Below, piece by piece: positions 1-8,697 of a stretch of 49,101 bases of DNA; positions within the stretch are counted from its first letter, which is position 1, and each line of letters opens with the position of its first letter. Under the pieces are notes generated by a model that worked only from the letters and a program-made list of their open reading frames with translations, was not told where the DNA came from and did no database searches. The translations under genes were made by a program, and so were the position numbers. Source of the DNA: Candidatus Zixiibacteriota bacterium (GTDB lineage Bacteria; Zixibacteria; MSB-5A5; GN15; FEB-12); contig JAQUSF010000012.1 of the NCBI GenBank assembly GCA_028715215.1, positions 1-49,101 of the forward strand. The letters are read 5' to 3'.

Positions 1-1
1 T

Positions 2-544
2 TTCAGACGCGGTTTACCGATTATCGTCGATGCCCAGCCCTATTATGTGGTTGAATTTCATCATTTTAAAATGGGTCGAGGCCGAGCCAATATCCGGACG
101 AAATTAAAACATATCAAAACCGGCGCCGTTATTGAAAAAGTATTTTCTTCCAATGATTCTTTTAAACCTCCTGATCTGGAAAACAGGAAAATGCAGTATC
201 TCTATGAGAATACCGGTGAGTTCATTTTCATGGACGCACAAACTTATGAGCAAATTCACGTTGCGGTGGACAAGCTGGGCGACGCTAAAATGTACCTTCT
301 GGAAAATGAGGATTACCAGGTCTTGTTTCTGGATAATGAAGCCATCTCGGTGGATTTTCCGGCTTCGGTGATTCTGGAAGTAGTGCACACCGAACCCACT
401 GTCCGGGGTGATACTGTAAGCAATATTACCAAACTCGCGAAACTTCAAACCGGCCTTGTAATCAAAGTCCCGCCTTTTATAAAAGAAGGCGACCGGGTCA
501 AGGTTGACACCCGGACCGGTGAGTATCTGGAACGAGCTAACTGA
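2..544 (+). CDS. efp: Elongation factor P, 5' truncated by window edge
   Basis: Frame is open from nt 2: FRRGLPIIVDAQPYYVVEFHHFKMGRGRANIRTKLKHIKTG...; typical EF-P N-domain and OB domains. The listed GTG at 47 is internal. Confidence 0.96.
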   Translation, partial: FRRGLPIIVDAQPYYVVEFHHFKMGRGRANIRTKLKHIKTGAVIEKVFSSNDSFKPPDLENRKMQYLYENTGEFIFMDAQTYEQIHVAVDKLGDAKMYLLENEDYQVLFLDNEAISVDFPASVILEVVHTEPTVRGDTVSNITKLAKLQTGLVIKVPPFIKEGDRVKVDTRTGEYLERAN

Positions 545-547
545 GCC

Positions 548-1201
548 GTGAATTTGAGTCGACAGGTTATCGGGGTCGATGAATCCGGTAAAGGAGATTT
601 CTTCGGCCCCCTGGTGATTGCTTCATTCTATGCCTCCGATGCCGAGCTTGAAGGTCTGACCCGGCTGGGGGTTCGCGATTCCAAGCTTATCAGCGATAAT
701 AAACTCATTCAAATCGACGCCAGACTTCGCACCGCCTATCCTCACGCCCTGGTAATAATAGGACCGGAACGATATAACCAGCTTTATGACAGAATAAAAA
801 ATCTGAACAGGCTTCTGGCCTGGGGTCATGCCCGGGCGATTGAAAATATTCTGGATAAACATCCGGCTGACCTGGCGATATCCGATAAGTTCGGTAACTC
901 CGCTTTGATTGAAAACGCCCTGATGGAAAAAGGGCGTACAATCAGGCTGGAGCAACTGGTGCGGGGTGAAAGTATTCTCCAGGTGGCCGCCGCTTCGATA
1001 CTGGCCCGGGCGGCTTTCTTGAGGGAGATGAAAAAACTCAGTGATTTCTACCGGGTGACGTTGCCTCGGGGCGCCTCTGCGGGGGTTGACCGGATTGGAG
1101 CGCATCTGGTCAATCAATATGGTCCGGCGGTTTTAGATAAAATTGCCAAACGTCATTTTAAAAATTACCAGCGCGCGGTTAATCCCACCCTGTTCAAATA
1201 A
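548..1201 (+). CDS. rnhC: Ribonuclease HIII
   Basis: GVDESGKGDFFGPLVIA, GVRDSKLISD and AAASILARAAFL motifs; GTG start 3 nt after efp stop. Confidence 0.93.
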   Translation: MNLSRQVIGVDESGKGDFFGPLVIASFYASDAELEGLTRLGVRDSKLISDNKLIQIDARLRTAYPHALVIIGPERYNQLYDRIKNLNRLLAWGHARAIENILDKHPADLAISDKFGNSALIENALMEKGRTIRLEQLVRGESILQVAAASILARAAFLREMKKLSDFYRVTLPRGASAGVDRIGAHLVNQYGPAVLDKIAKRHFKNYQRAVNPTLFK

Positions 1202-1202
1202 A

Positions 1203-1227
1203 AAAGCCGGACAGTCCGTCCGGCTTT
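1203..1227 (+). terminator. Hairpin after rnhC
   Basis: AAAGCCGGAC-AGTCC-GTCCGGCTTT, 10-bp stem; weak U tract. Lies between convergent genes. Confidence 0.65.
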
Positions 1228-1249
1228 CAAGAAATCGGTTAAAATACCC

Positions 1250-1987
1250 TTAGAAATAATATACCATTTCACCGACTATCTGGCCATTGGGATAGGTCTG
1301 GTCGGTCGTACTGATTATATATTTGGTCAAACCTATTCCCGGCGTGTACCAGTAATAGTTTTTAACCTCGGTCGAACTGTTGTTTCTGATTCGTACGGAA
1401 CCGCTGTAGGCACCGCCGCTGCTCAAGGCGATGGTCTCGGTATTTTCGACGACCATGTCACCGGAACCGGTTGTCGGATAAGCCGGTAAAAGAACGCCGT
1501 TATCGGTACCGTTGTCGTCTTCATCGACCTCGGGATTGTCGTTATCGTTAAGCACGTCGTCAAGAACGTCTTCGGTGGTTACATAACGATTCCAAGTCGC
1601 CCCAGGCAGAAGCGGATAGCTTAAAAGTTTTTCAGGTATGGCCTGAAGGTCGGTGTAAAGATATACCGATGAATCGGATGTTACTATAAAATTAGTATCC
1701 TTGGAACCATTGCTGCTTTCGATGAACCACTGAGTGGCAGTAGTGACCCCGAACGGTACTTCGGCGCCGACGGTAAAGGTTATTTCTTCGATGGTGCCGT
1801 TGGAATAGGTAACTTCGTATATAATCTTATGTCCTTCTGAGAGAGGAAAATAATTGACAGTATTGTTAACAGCGGGGTCATTGGCGCTGCTTATGATACT
1901 CGATTCATTTTCCGAACAACCCATCCAGCCCAGAGTAAAAGTAAAAACCGCCGCCATAAAAAAACCGATTAAATAACGTCTTGGCAT
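1250..1987 (-). CDS. Putative secreted lipoprotein of unknown function
   Basis: Signal peptide with lipobox-like FTLGWMGCSENE; no recognised catalytic motif. Confidence 0.75.
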   Translation of the reverse strand: MPRRYLIGFFMAAVFTFTLGWMGCSENESSIISSANDPAVNNTVNYFPLSEGHKIIYEVTYSNGTIEEITFTVGAEVPFGVTTATQWFIESSNGSKDTNFIVTSDSSVYLYTDLQAIPEKLLSYPLLPGATWNRYVTTEDVLDDVLNDNDNPEVDEDDNGTDNGVLLPAYPTTGSGDMVVENTETIALSSGGAYSGSVRIRNNSSTEVKNYYWYTPGIGLTKYIISTTDQTYPNGQIVGEMVYYF

Positions 1988-2268
1988 CTAACCCTCCTTA
2001 AAGCCTTAAGGCATTATGGTTCTAACGTAACTGTTTTATATATATGCAAGTTCAGTGCCGGGACTGTGGCGTCAGAGTAATATAAACAAGGGCAAGGACT
2101 TACTCCGGTATGGTTTCAGGTTGAAACACCCCTTTTGATTAGACAAGAATTGGATGTATTCTATACTCAGTTGTCCGGAGGCTAACCGGTCTGATGTATC
2201 GACGCTAAAAAGACAGGCGTAAATGCCGATAATCTTATTGAATGTAACCATTTAGCAATAAAGGAAAG

Positions 2269-4344
2269 ATGATGAACGGTACCATACCCGACATGTTATT
2301 TGCGGTATTTTTTCTGCTGGCTTTAATTCTGGTGGCGCGTTTCCGAAATCATATCAACTCAGTGGATAAAGCCAGTTATAATTATCTTTCCGGCGGGCTG
2401 GTAATTTTAGCCTTTCTGTCTCTGGCGCGGGTATACGATAACCTGGGTTTTTTCAAGAATGTGCCCTTTCTTTCCGAACCCCTTTTCTTCCAGCTGGTAA
2501 GCTGGATAGGCGTGATCACCGGGATTACCTTTATTGTCAGTGGTGTTTCCAGCTGGTTACCGCTGGCTCAAAATTTTAAAAAAAATAACACTGAAAAAAT
2601 CCGGCAACTGGATTTTATTAAGAAAGTCGAACAACTGGTCAGTTTTGAAACCCGCCTTGATAATATCCTGGAAAATTCTCTGGATTACATGGTGGAACAT
2701 TTCGATTTGAAACATGGCCTGGTGTTCAAGTTTTCCCCGGTTCGACATAAAGTGTATTTAGTGGCGTTCCGGGGTAAACCTACCGTTAATACCGCCCGCC
2801 TGGAAAGTGTCAGATTCGACGATGAAGGCTGGCGTAATTATCTTGAGGGCGTCAGGTTGGAAAATGCCGGTGTTCTGGCGGGGCTGAATGAAATAATCGG
2901 GCAGCCTGATGTAATTCTCCCGCTGGTGGTGAACGATAAACCCATCGTCTTTTTTGCTCTATGGTGTCACAGCCAGAATCTTTGTGACCGCGAGGGTCGG
3001 TTGAACCTGAAAATAGCCGCGGATATTATTACACGTAAAATTCAGTCCCGGCAGATGACATTGAGGGAAACTTTCATTTCGCGGGTGGAAAAACTGAAAG
3101 CGACTTTAAGAGATTCGATTACCATGGAGAAAAATCTAAAAGAGAACCTCGCGGCTGTCTGTAAAATTTTAAAAACGCATATTCCTGCCGATTATCTTTC
3201 GATGGTAGTGGTCAACCACGGCACTTCCCGGATGCATCGTTTTACCGTTGGCATTAATGAAACTGTGCTTGAAGAAAAAAATATAAACATGCTCGGCAAC
3301 AATTACATCACGGGCCTGGTGATGGATAGCGGGCAGTCTCAAATTATCAATGACCTGAATAAAATTAACCGTACCGACCTTGAGACAATATTCAAAAGCA
3401 ACCGTTTAAGAGCCGTGGCGGCGATACCCTTGCTGCATGGCCGTCAAATCGAGGGGGTTTTCATGACGGCGGCAGAAGAAAAGGGTTGTTATAGTCCTTC
3501 CCATGTGGAAATGCTGAATCATATTACGCCGTTGCTGATGGAACTGCTGAGCCTTGAGAAAAACCGCGAGGAGGTAGCAGTGCGCGAACGCCGAATATCT
3601 CTGATAAACGGTTTTGTTAATGAAATTGGGCAGCATGTCAGCATTCAAAATATTTTTGAAAAAGCGGCGGCGGTGATTTATGAAGAGATAAAAACCACCC
3701 TGGTAAAAATCTCCACGGTCGAGGAACGGGCCCGGACTTTGAAACCGCGGGTCTTCCGGGTGCAACCTTCGGTGAATGATTTTATTCCGCTCCGCCGGAC
3801 GATTCCAGTCTCAATGATGCCCTGTCATAAACAGGTAGTTAAAACCGGTCGGCAGATGCTGGTCACCCAGTCGGCAACCGGGGAACGGATGTCAGATGAT
3901 GAAGCCCGGATCGTTCTTAACCGCGGTCTGGCGACCGCCCTGCTGGTGCCGGTTAAACTTCGAGAAAGGGTTTTTGCCGTTATCACTCTGGCTGAAAGAA
4001 GAGCCTGGAAACGTTTTCAATACAGTCATCTGGATGTTCTTTTTATAAACAGCATCGCTCTGGCGCTGTCGATGGCTCTGCAACTTTATGTGGCTCGAAG
4101 GAAAACCATGCCCGGCCAGGATAGTCACCACCGGTTTATGCAAACCCAAAATAAGAGAAACTGGGATGGCGACTTCCGTACCAGGGTTAAATCAGCTTTG
4201 ACCGGTATTATGGGGTCGGTGGAAATTTTAAAAACACAGCCGACTATGGAAGGTACCGGTCAGGAAAGGTATTTGAATATCATTGACCGTTCAGCCCGTA
4301 AAATAAATGAATGTCTGCTGGGGGAGAAAGCGGAAGTTCGGTAG
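2269..4344 (+). CDS. Membrane-anchored multi-GAF protein ending in a degenerate HisKA-like region
   Basis: N-terminal TM segments, GAF-like repeats, C-terminal FRTRVKSALTGIMGSVEILKTQ resembling an H-box; no HATPase domain. Confidence 0.7.
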   Translation: MMNGTIPDMLFAVFFLLALILVARFRNHINSVDKASYNYLSGGLVILAFLSLARVYDNLGFFKNVPFLSEPLFFQLVSWIGVITGITFIVSGVSSWLPLAQNFKKNNTEKIRQLDFIKKVEQLVSFETRLDNILENSLDYMVEHFDLKHGLVFKFSPVRHKVYLVAFRGKPTVNTARLESVRFDDEGWRNYLEGVRLENAGVLAGLNEIIGQPDVILPLVVNDKPIVFFALWCHSQNLCDREGRLNLKIAADIITRKIQSRQMTLRETFISRVEKLKATLRDSITMEKNLKENLAAVCKILKTHIPADYLSMVVVNHGTSRMHRFTVGINETVLEEKNINMLGNNYITGLVMDSGQSQIINDLNKINRTDLETIFKSNRLRAVAAIPLLHGRQIEGVFMTAAEEKGCYSPSHVEMLNHITPLLMELLSLEKNREEVAVRERRISLINGFVNEIGQHVSIQNIFEKAAAVIYEEIKTTLVKISTVEERARTLKPRVFRVQPSVNDFIPLRRTIPVSMMPCHKQVVKTGRQMLVTQSATGERMSDDEARIVLNRGLATALLVPVKLRERVFAVITLAERRAWKRFQYSHLDVLFINSIALALSMALQLYVARRKTMPGQDSHHRFMQTQNKRNWDGDFRTRVKSALTGIMGSVEILKTQPTMEGTGQERYLNIIDRSARKINECLLGEKAEVR

Positions 4345-4472
4345 AATCGGTTACGGGGCATTGAAAGTTTTTTCCGGTGGGAATTATTTTCCCCCGTATC
4401 ATTAAATCAATCTTATAATTAAAACAAAAAAGCTGTTGCCTTTTCGGGGAAACCATATATATTCCTGATATA

Positions 4473-4594
4473 ATCTTCGGGGTGAGGTGGAATTCCTCAA
4501 TCGGCGGTGATAGCCCGCGAACCGGAAGAATAAATTACTGGTTGAGCCTGTGCAATTCGGGCGCCGACGGTTAAAGTCCGGATGGGAGAAGATA
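4473..4594 (+). promoter_or_regulatory. FMN riboswitch aptamer (RFN element)
   Basis: Conserved RFN blocks: cttcggggtgaggtggaattcctcaatcggcggtgatagcccgcgaacc ... gccgacggttaaagtccggatgggagaagat; P1 ATCTTC(4473-4478)/GAAGAT(4588-4593); directly upstream of ribD. Confidence 0.96.
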
Positions 4595-4632
4595 CAGTCC
4601 TTTATTAAGGCGGATGGGTATATCTACCTCTG

Positions 4633-4659
4633 ACCCCGAATTATATTTGGGGTTTTTTT
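4633..4659 (+). terminator. Riboswitch expression-platform terminator
   Basis: ACCCCGAA-ttata-TTTGGGGT followed by T7; the U tract abuts the ribD ATG at 4660. Confidence 0.85.
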
Positions 4660-5778
4660 ATGGCTAAAAAGGACGGCTTTTCACCGGCTGACAGAGAATA
4701 TATGCAACGGGCTCTTGACCTGGCGGTTCGAGCCCGGGGGAGAACCGCGCCCAACTCGATGGTGGGGGCGGTGATAGTCAGGGAGGGTGTTATCGTGGGT
4801 GAGGGTTATCATCGGCGTGCCGGGGGCGACCATGCCGAGATAAGCGCTTTGAAAAAAGCCGGTCCAAAAGCCGAAGGTGCTGTTATATATGTTACTCTGG
4901 AGCCCTGCTGCCACACCGGTCTGACCGGTCCCTGCACGGACAGGCTCATTAAGGCTGGTATTAAAAAGGTTATCTATGCCATCAAGGACCCTGACCCCCG
5001 CGTCAATGGCAGGGGAGCTAAAGCGCTTGCCACAGCGGGTCTTGAAGTATCGGGCGGGTTGTTAAAGGAAGCCGCGCTTCGGATAAATGAAATTTATTTT
5101 GGAAATCTATTTAATAACCGACCTTTCATTATCCTGAAAACGGTACAGTCCCTTGATGGCCGGATAGCCACGGCCACGGGTGCTTCCCGGTGGCTTTCAG
5201 GCACGGACTCACTTGATTTGGCTCATCAGCTTCGCGCCGAAGTGGATGCCGTGGTGGTGGGTGCAGGCACGGTACGCGCCGATAATCCGGCCTTGACCGT
5301 CCGGAGAGTTGCCGGTAAAAATCCTTATCGGATAATTATCTCCGGTTCCCTCCGTATTCCCCCTCACTGCCGGTTGCTGAATGATAATAAGGATTACCGC
5401 ACCATCCTGGTTTCCTCGGGCTCGGCTATTGCCCGGTTTACCGGGAATAATAAAATGAATAAACCTGTTATCTGGAAAGTGAAGAAAAACCGGGATGGTC
5501 ACATCGACCTGCATGACTTCGTTGCCAAAGCTACTCAGTTCGGGTTGCGTTCGCTGCTTGTTGAAGGCGGGGCAAAACTGGTCACCTCCTTTTTAAAAGC
5601 CGGTTTGTGGGATAAATACGTGATTATTACGACACCGCTGGTGATAGGCAGAGGCATTGAGGCGGTCGGTGACCTGGCGGTTAAAAAACTGTCGCAGGCG
5701 ATTACTTTCGAACATGAAGAAATAACTTTCAGAGGACGGGACACGGTTTTTATCGGTTACCAGAAAAGGGATAAATAA
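4660..5778 (+). CDS. ribD: Bifunctional diaminohydroxyphosphoribosylaminopyrimidine deaminase / 5-amino-6-(5-phosphoribosylamino)uracil reductase
   Basis: Deaminase zinc motif HAEISAL...VTLEPCCHTGLTGPCTD; reductase QSLDGRIATATGASRWLSG. Confidence 0.97.
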   Translation: MAKKDGFSPADREYMQRALDLAVRARGRTAPNSMVGAVIVREGVIVGEGYHRRAGGDHAEISALKKAGPKAEGAVIYVTLEPCCHTGLTGPCTDRLIKAGIKKVIYAIKDPDPRVNGRGAKALATAGLEVSGGLLKEAALRINEIYFGNLFNNRPFIILKTVQSLDGRIATATGASRWLSGTDSLDLAHQLRAEVDAVVVGAGTVRADNPALTVRRVAGKNPYRIIISGSLRIPPHCRLLNDNKDYRTILVSSGSAIARFTGNNKMNKPVIWKVKKNRDGHIDLHDFVAKATQFGLRSLLVEGGAKLVTSFLKAGLWDKYVIITTPLVIGRGIEAVGDLAVKKLSQAITFEHEEITFRGRDTVFIGYQKRDK

Positions 5779-5781
5779 ATT

Positions 5782-6417
5782 ATGTTCACCGGTTTGATAG
5801 AGACGACAGGTATAATCCGGGAAATTAAATACCGCGGGAATTATTCCATTCTCAGGGTAGCTTCGACGTTGCCGGCAGGAGAACTTAAACTCGGGGAATC
5901 GATTGCCTGCGATGGCGCCTGTTTAACGGTGGTGGATATAAATAAAGACTGTTTCACAGTCGAGGCTTCGCAGGAGACCGTTTCCCGAACTATTCTTGAC
6001 CGGTACAAAGTCGGGACCCGGATAAATATCGAACGGGCGCTGAAAGCCGGCGACCGTATGGGCGGGCATTTCGTCAGCGGTCATATCGACGATACCGGGG
6101 TGGTCGATTACTTGAAACCGCTCGGCGAATCCTGGGAGCTGGCGGTTAATTTCAGCCCGGAATATGATATTTACGTGGTTGAGAAAGGGTCGATTGCCCT
6201 TAACGGCTTGTCGCTGACGGTAAACCGGTGCCGACCGGGATGGCTGACGGTCAATCTTATTCCTCACACGGTCAATGTGACGACGGTGGGCGGTTTGAGA
6301 ACCGGCGACCGCATTAATATGGAATTCGATTTAATTGGAAAATATATTGCCAGATTTATTAGCCGAGGGAAAAAGAACGGAGTAACCAAAGACTTACTCA
6401 AAGAAAGCGGTTGGTAG
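5782..6417 (+). CDS. ribE: Riboflavin synthase alpha chain
   Basis: [15 protein letters not shown] start; duplicated lumazine-binding domains, [24 protein letters not shown]. Confidence 0.96.
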   Translation: MFTGLIETTGIIREIKYRGNYSILRVASTLPAGELKLGESIACDGACLTVVDINKDCFTVEASQETVSRTILDRYKVGTRINIERALKAGDRMGGHFVSGHIDDTGVVDYLKPLGESWELAVNFSPEYDIYVVEKGSIALNGLSLTVNRCRPGWLTVNLIPHTVNVTTVGGLRTGDRINMEFDLIGKYIARFISRGKKNGVTKDLLKESGW

Positions 6418-6419
6418 TT

Positions 6420-7643
6420 ATGACTGATGATATAAAGTTTAACAGTATTCCGGAAGCGGTGGAGGACATTCGTAAGGGTAAATTCATAATTGTGGTGGAT
6501 GATGAGGACCGGGAGAATGAGGGTGACCTGATTATGGCTGCGGAAAAGGCGACGCCCGAAGCGATCAATTTCTTTGCCAAGCACGGCCGGGGGTTGATTT
6601 GCGTGCCGATGACCGGGGAGCGAATCGAACAGCTGAAACTGCACCCTATGGTGGAAGTGAACACCGCCCGCCTGGGCACGCGTTTTACGGTTTCAGTCGA
6701 TGCTCTGGAGGGAACAACGACCGGTATCTCCGCTTTCGACCGGGCGGTGACAATCCGGAAACTTGTGGATGAACAGACCCGGCCGGAAGACCTGGGCCGC
6801 CCCGGACATGTCTTTCCCCTTCGGGCTCTCGACGGCGGGGTGCTCACCCGCGCCGGGCATACTGAAGCTTCGGTTGACCTGGCCCGTCTGGCCGGTCTTA
6901 TACCCATGGGCGTCTTATGTGAGATTATGGATGACGACGGTACGATGGCGCGTGTGCCCCGCCTTTATCAATTTGCCAGGGAACACAACCTGAAACTGAT
7001 AACCGTGCATGACCTGATTGCCTATCGGCGGCAGACGGAGAAACTGGTGCAACGGGTCACCACCGTCAACATGCCCACCCGGTATGGTAATTTTACTATG
7101 CATATGTACCGGTCGGATATCGATAATCATCATCACCTGGCTCTGGTCAAGGGCGAGGTTTCGGGACGTAAAAATGTACTTGTCCGGGTACACTCCCAGT
7201 GCCTGACCGGCGATGTTTTTGGTTCCTGTCGCTGTGATTGCGGCGACCAGTTGCGAATTGCCATGCAGATGGTCGAAAAGGAAGGAACCGGGGTTATTCT
7301 GTATATGCGGCAGGAAGGCCGGGGGATAGGCCTGGCCAACAAAATCCTGGCTTACCATCTACAGGATAACGGTCGGGATACGGTGCAGGCGAATGAAGAA
7401 CTGGGTTTCAAAGCCGACCTTCGCGATTACGGCATCGGCGCCCAGATTCTGGTGGACCTGGGTTTGACGTCGATTCGGTTACTGACCAATAATCCCAAGA
7501 AGGTAATCGGTCTGAAAGGCTATGGCCTGGAAATTACCGACCGGGTTCCGATTCAGATGGAACCCTCGGAGTACAATTACCACTACCTGGAAACAAAGCG
7601 GGATAAAATGGGACATTTATTAAAACTTAAAAAAACCAATTGA
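6420..7643 (+). CDS. ribBA: Bifunctional 3,4-dihydroxy-2-butanone-4-phosphate synthase / GTP cyclohydrolase II
   Basis: [53 protein letters not shown] at 6420 preferred over the listed 6411 TTG. Confidence 0.96.
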   Translation: MTDDIKFNSIPEAVEDIRKGKFIIVVDDEDRENEGDLIMAAEKATPEAINFFAKHGRGLICVPMTGERIEQLKLHPMVEVNTARLGTRFTVSVDALEGTTTGISAFDRAVTIRKLVDEQTRPEDLGRPGHVFPLRALDGGVLTRAGHTEASVDLARLAGLIPMGVLCEIMDDDGTMARVPRLYQFAREHNLKLITVHDLIAYRRQTEKLVQRVTTVNMPTRYGNFTMHMYRSDIDNHHHLALVKGEVSGRKNVLVRVHSQCLTGDVFGSCRCDCGDQLRIAMQMVEKEGTGVILYMRQEGRGIGLANKILAYHLQDNGRDTVQANEELGFKADLRDYGIGAQILVDLGLTSIRLLTNNPKKVIGLKGYGLEITDRVPIQMEPSEYNYHYLETKRDKMGHLLKLKKTN

Positions 7644-7650
7644 GGCGATT

Positions 7651-8121
7651 ATGAATGTTAAAAAACTGGAAGGTAAGCTGGATGCCACCGGTATCAAATG
7701 CGGTCTGGTGGTCAGCCGGTTTAATAATTTTCTAACGGATAAACTTCTCGATGGTGCTCTTGATTGTCTGTATCGGCACGGCGGGAAGGAAGAGAATTTC
7801 GAAGTGGCTTATGTGCCGGGGGCGTTTGAAATTGCCTATATGGCATCTAAAATGGCCCGGTCGGGACGTTATGACGCCGTTATCTGCCTGGGAGCCGTTA
7901 TTCGCGGGGAGACGCCGCATTTTGATTATATTGCCGGCGAAGCCTCCAAAGGTATTGCCCGCCTGGCCTTAGAAACTGGTCGACCGGTTATTTACGGGCT
8001 GGTTACCGCCGACACCCTGGAACAGGCTATTGAACGCTCCGGGACTAAAGCCGGGAATAAGGGCTGGCAGGCGGCTGAGGCGGCGATTGAGATGGTTAAT
8101 CTTTATCGCCTGATTGATTAA
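7651..8121 (+). CDS. ribH: 6,7-dimethyl-8-ribityllumazine synthase
   Basis: [52 protein letters not shown]. Confidence 0.96.
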   Translation: MNVKKLEGKLDATGIKCGLVVSRFNNFLTDKLLDGALDCLYRHGGKEENFEVAYVPGAFEIAYMASKMARSGRYDAVICLGAVIRGETPHFDYIAGEASKGIARLALETGRPVIYGLVTADTLEQAIERSGTKAGNKGWQAAEAAIEMVNLYRLID

Positions 8122-8126
8122 AAAAA

Positions 8127-8543
8127 ATGAGAGAATCGCCACGCCGCAAGGCTCGCATTGTGGTTCTTAAGGCGCTTTATGCCTGTGAAGTACCTGAGAA
8201 CATTCCCGATGATATCGTCGACACGATAATTGAAGATTCCAAACTGGCGCCTAAAAATATTGAGTTTGCCCGTAATTTTTTCCTGTCAGTTCGCCGGCAT
8301 GAAAAATGGGCTGATGATATCATATCCAAACTTGTCAGAAACTGGGATATCAAGCGTATTGCTGAACTGGACTTGATAATCCTCCGTATGGCCATGGTGG
8401 AATTAAAATATATGCCTGATATTCCCGCCAAGGTGGCTCTTAATGAAGCTATCGAGCTCGCCAAAAAATTTTCGACCGGGGAATCACCTTCGTTCATAAA
8501 CGGCATTTTAGATAATTTTTTGAAAAAAATAGATTCTTTCTGA
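8127..8543 (+). CDS. nusB: Transcription antitermination factor NusB
   Basis: RRKARIVVLKALYACE; LDLIILRMAMVELKYMPDIPAKVALNEAIELAKKFSTGESPSFINGILDN. Confidence 0.94.
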   Translation: MRESPRRKARIVVLKALYACEVPENIPDDIVDTIIEDSKLAPKNIEFARNFFLSVRRHEKWADDIISKLVRNWDIKRIAELDLIILRMAMVELKYMPDIPAKVALNEAIELAKKFSTGESPSFINGILDNFLKKIDSF

Positions 8544-8638
8544 TATTTTTTAATTTAATCGTAGTCTGCAAATTCGAGGTACAATGATACTGGACAAGTA
8601 AGTTTAAATCGTTATATTAACAACTTGATGAAAATAAA

Positions 8639-8690
8639 TAATCGGTCTGTAAGGCATTCTGATAAATACGCACGACCGATTTTATTTTGT
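8639..8690 (+). terminator. Long-loop hairpin with T-rich tail, candidate end of rib operon
   Basis: AATCGGTC (8639) pairs with GACCGATT (8674) followed by TTATTTTG. Confidence 0.4.
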
Positions 8691-8697
8691 ATTTTTA

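Noticed and set aside
4325-4400. TACGGGG...CCCCGTA inverted repeat after the GAF gene
   Set aside because: Loop over 30 nt and no T tract; not a convincing terminator.
4469-4474. Perfect TATAAT box
   Set aside because: It overlaps the first P1 bases of the FMN aptamer; transcription starting from it would delete the aptamer 5' strand, so it is probably not the operon promoter.
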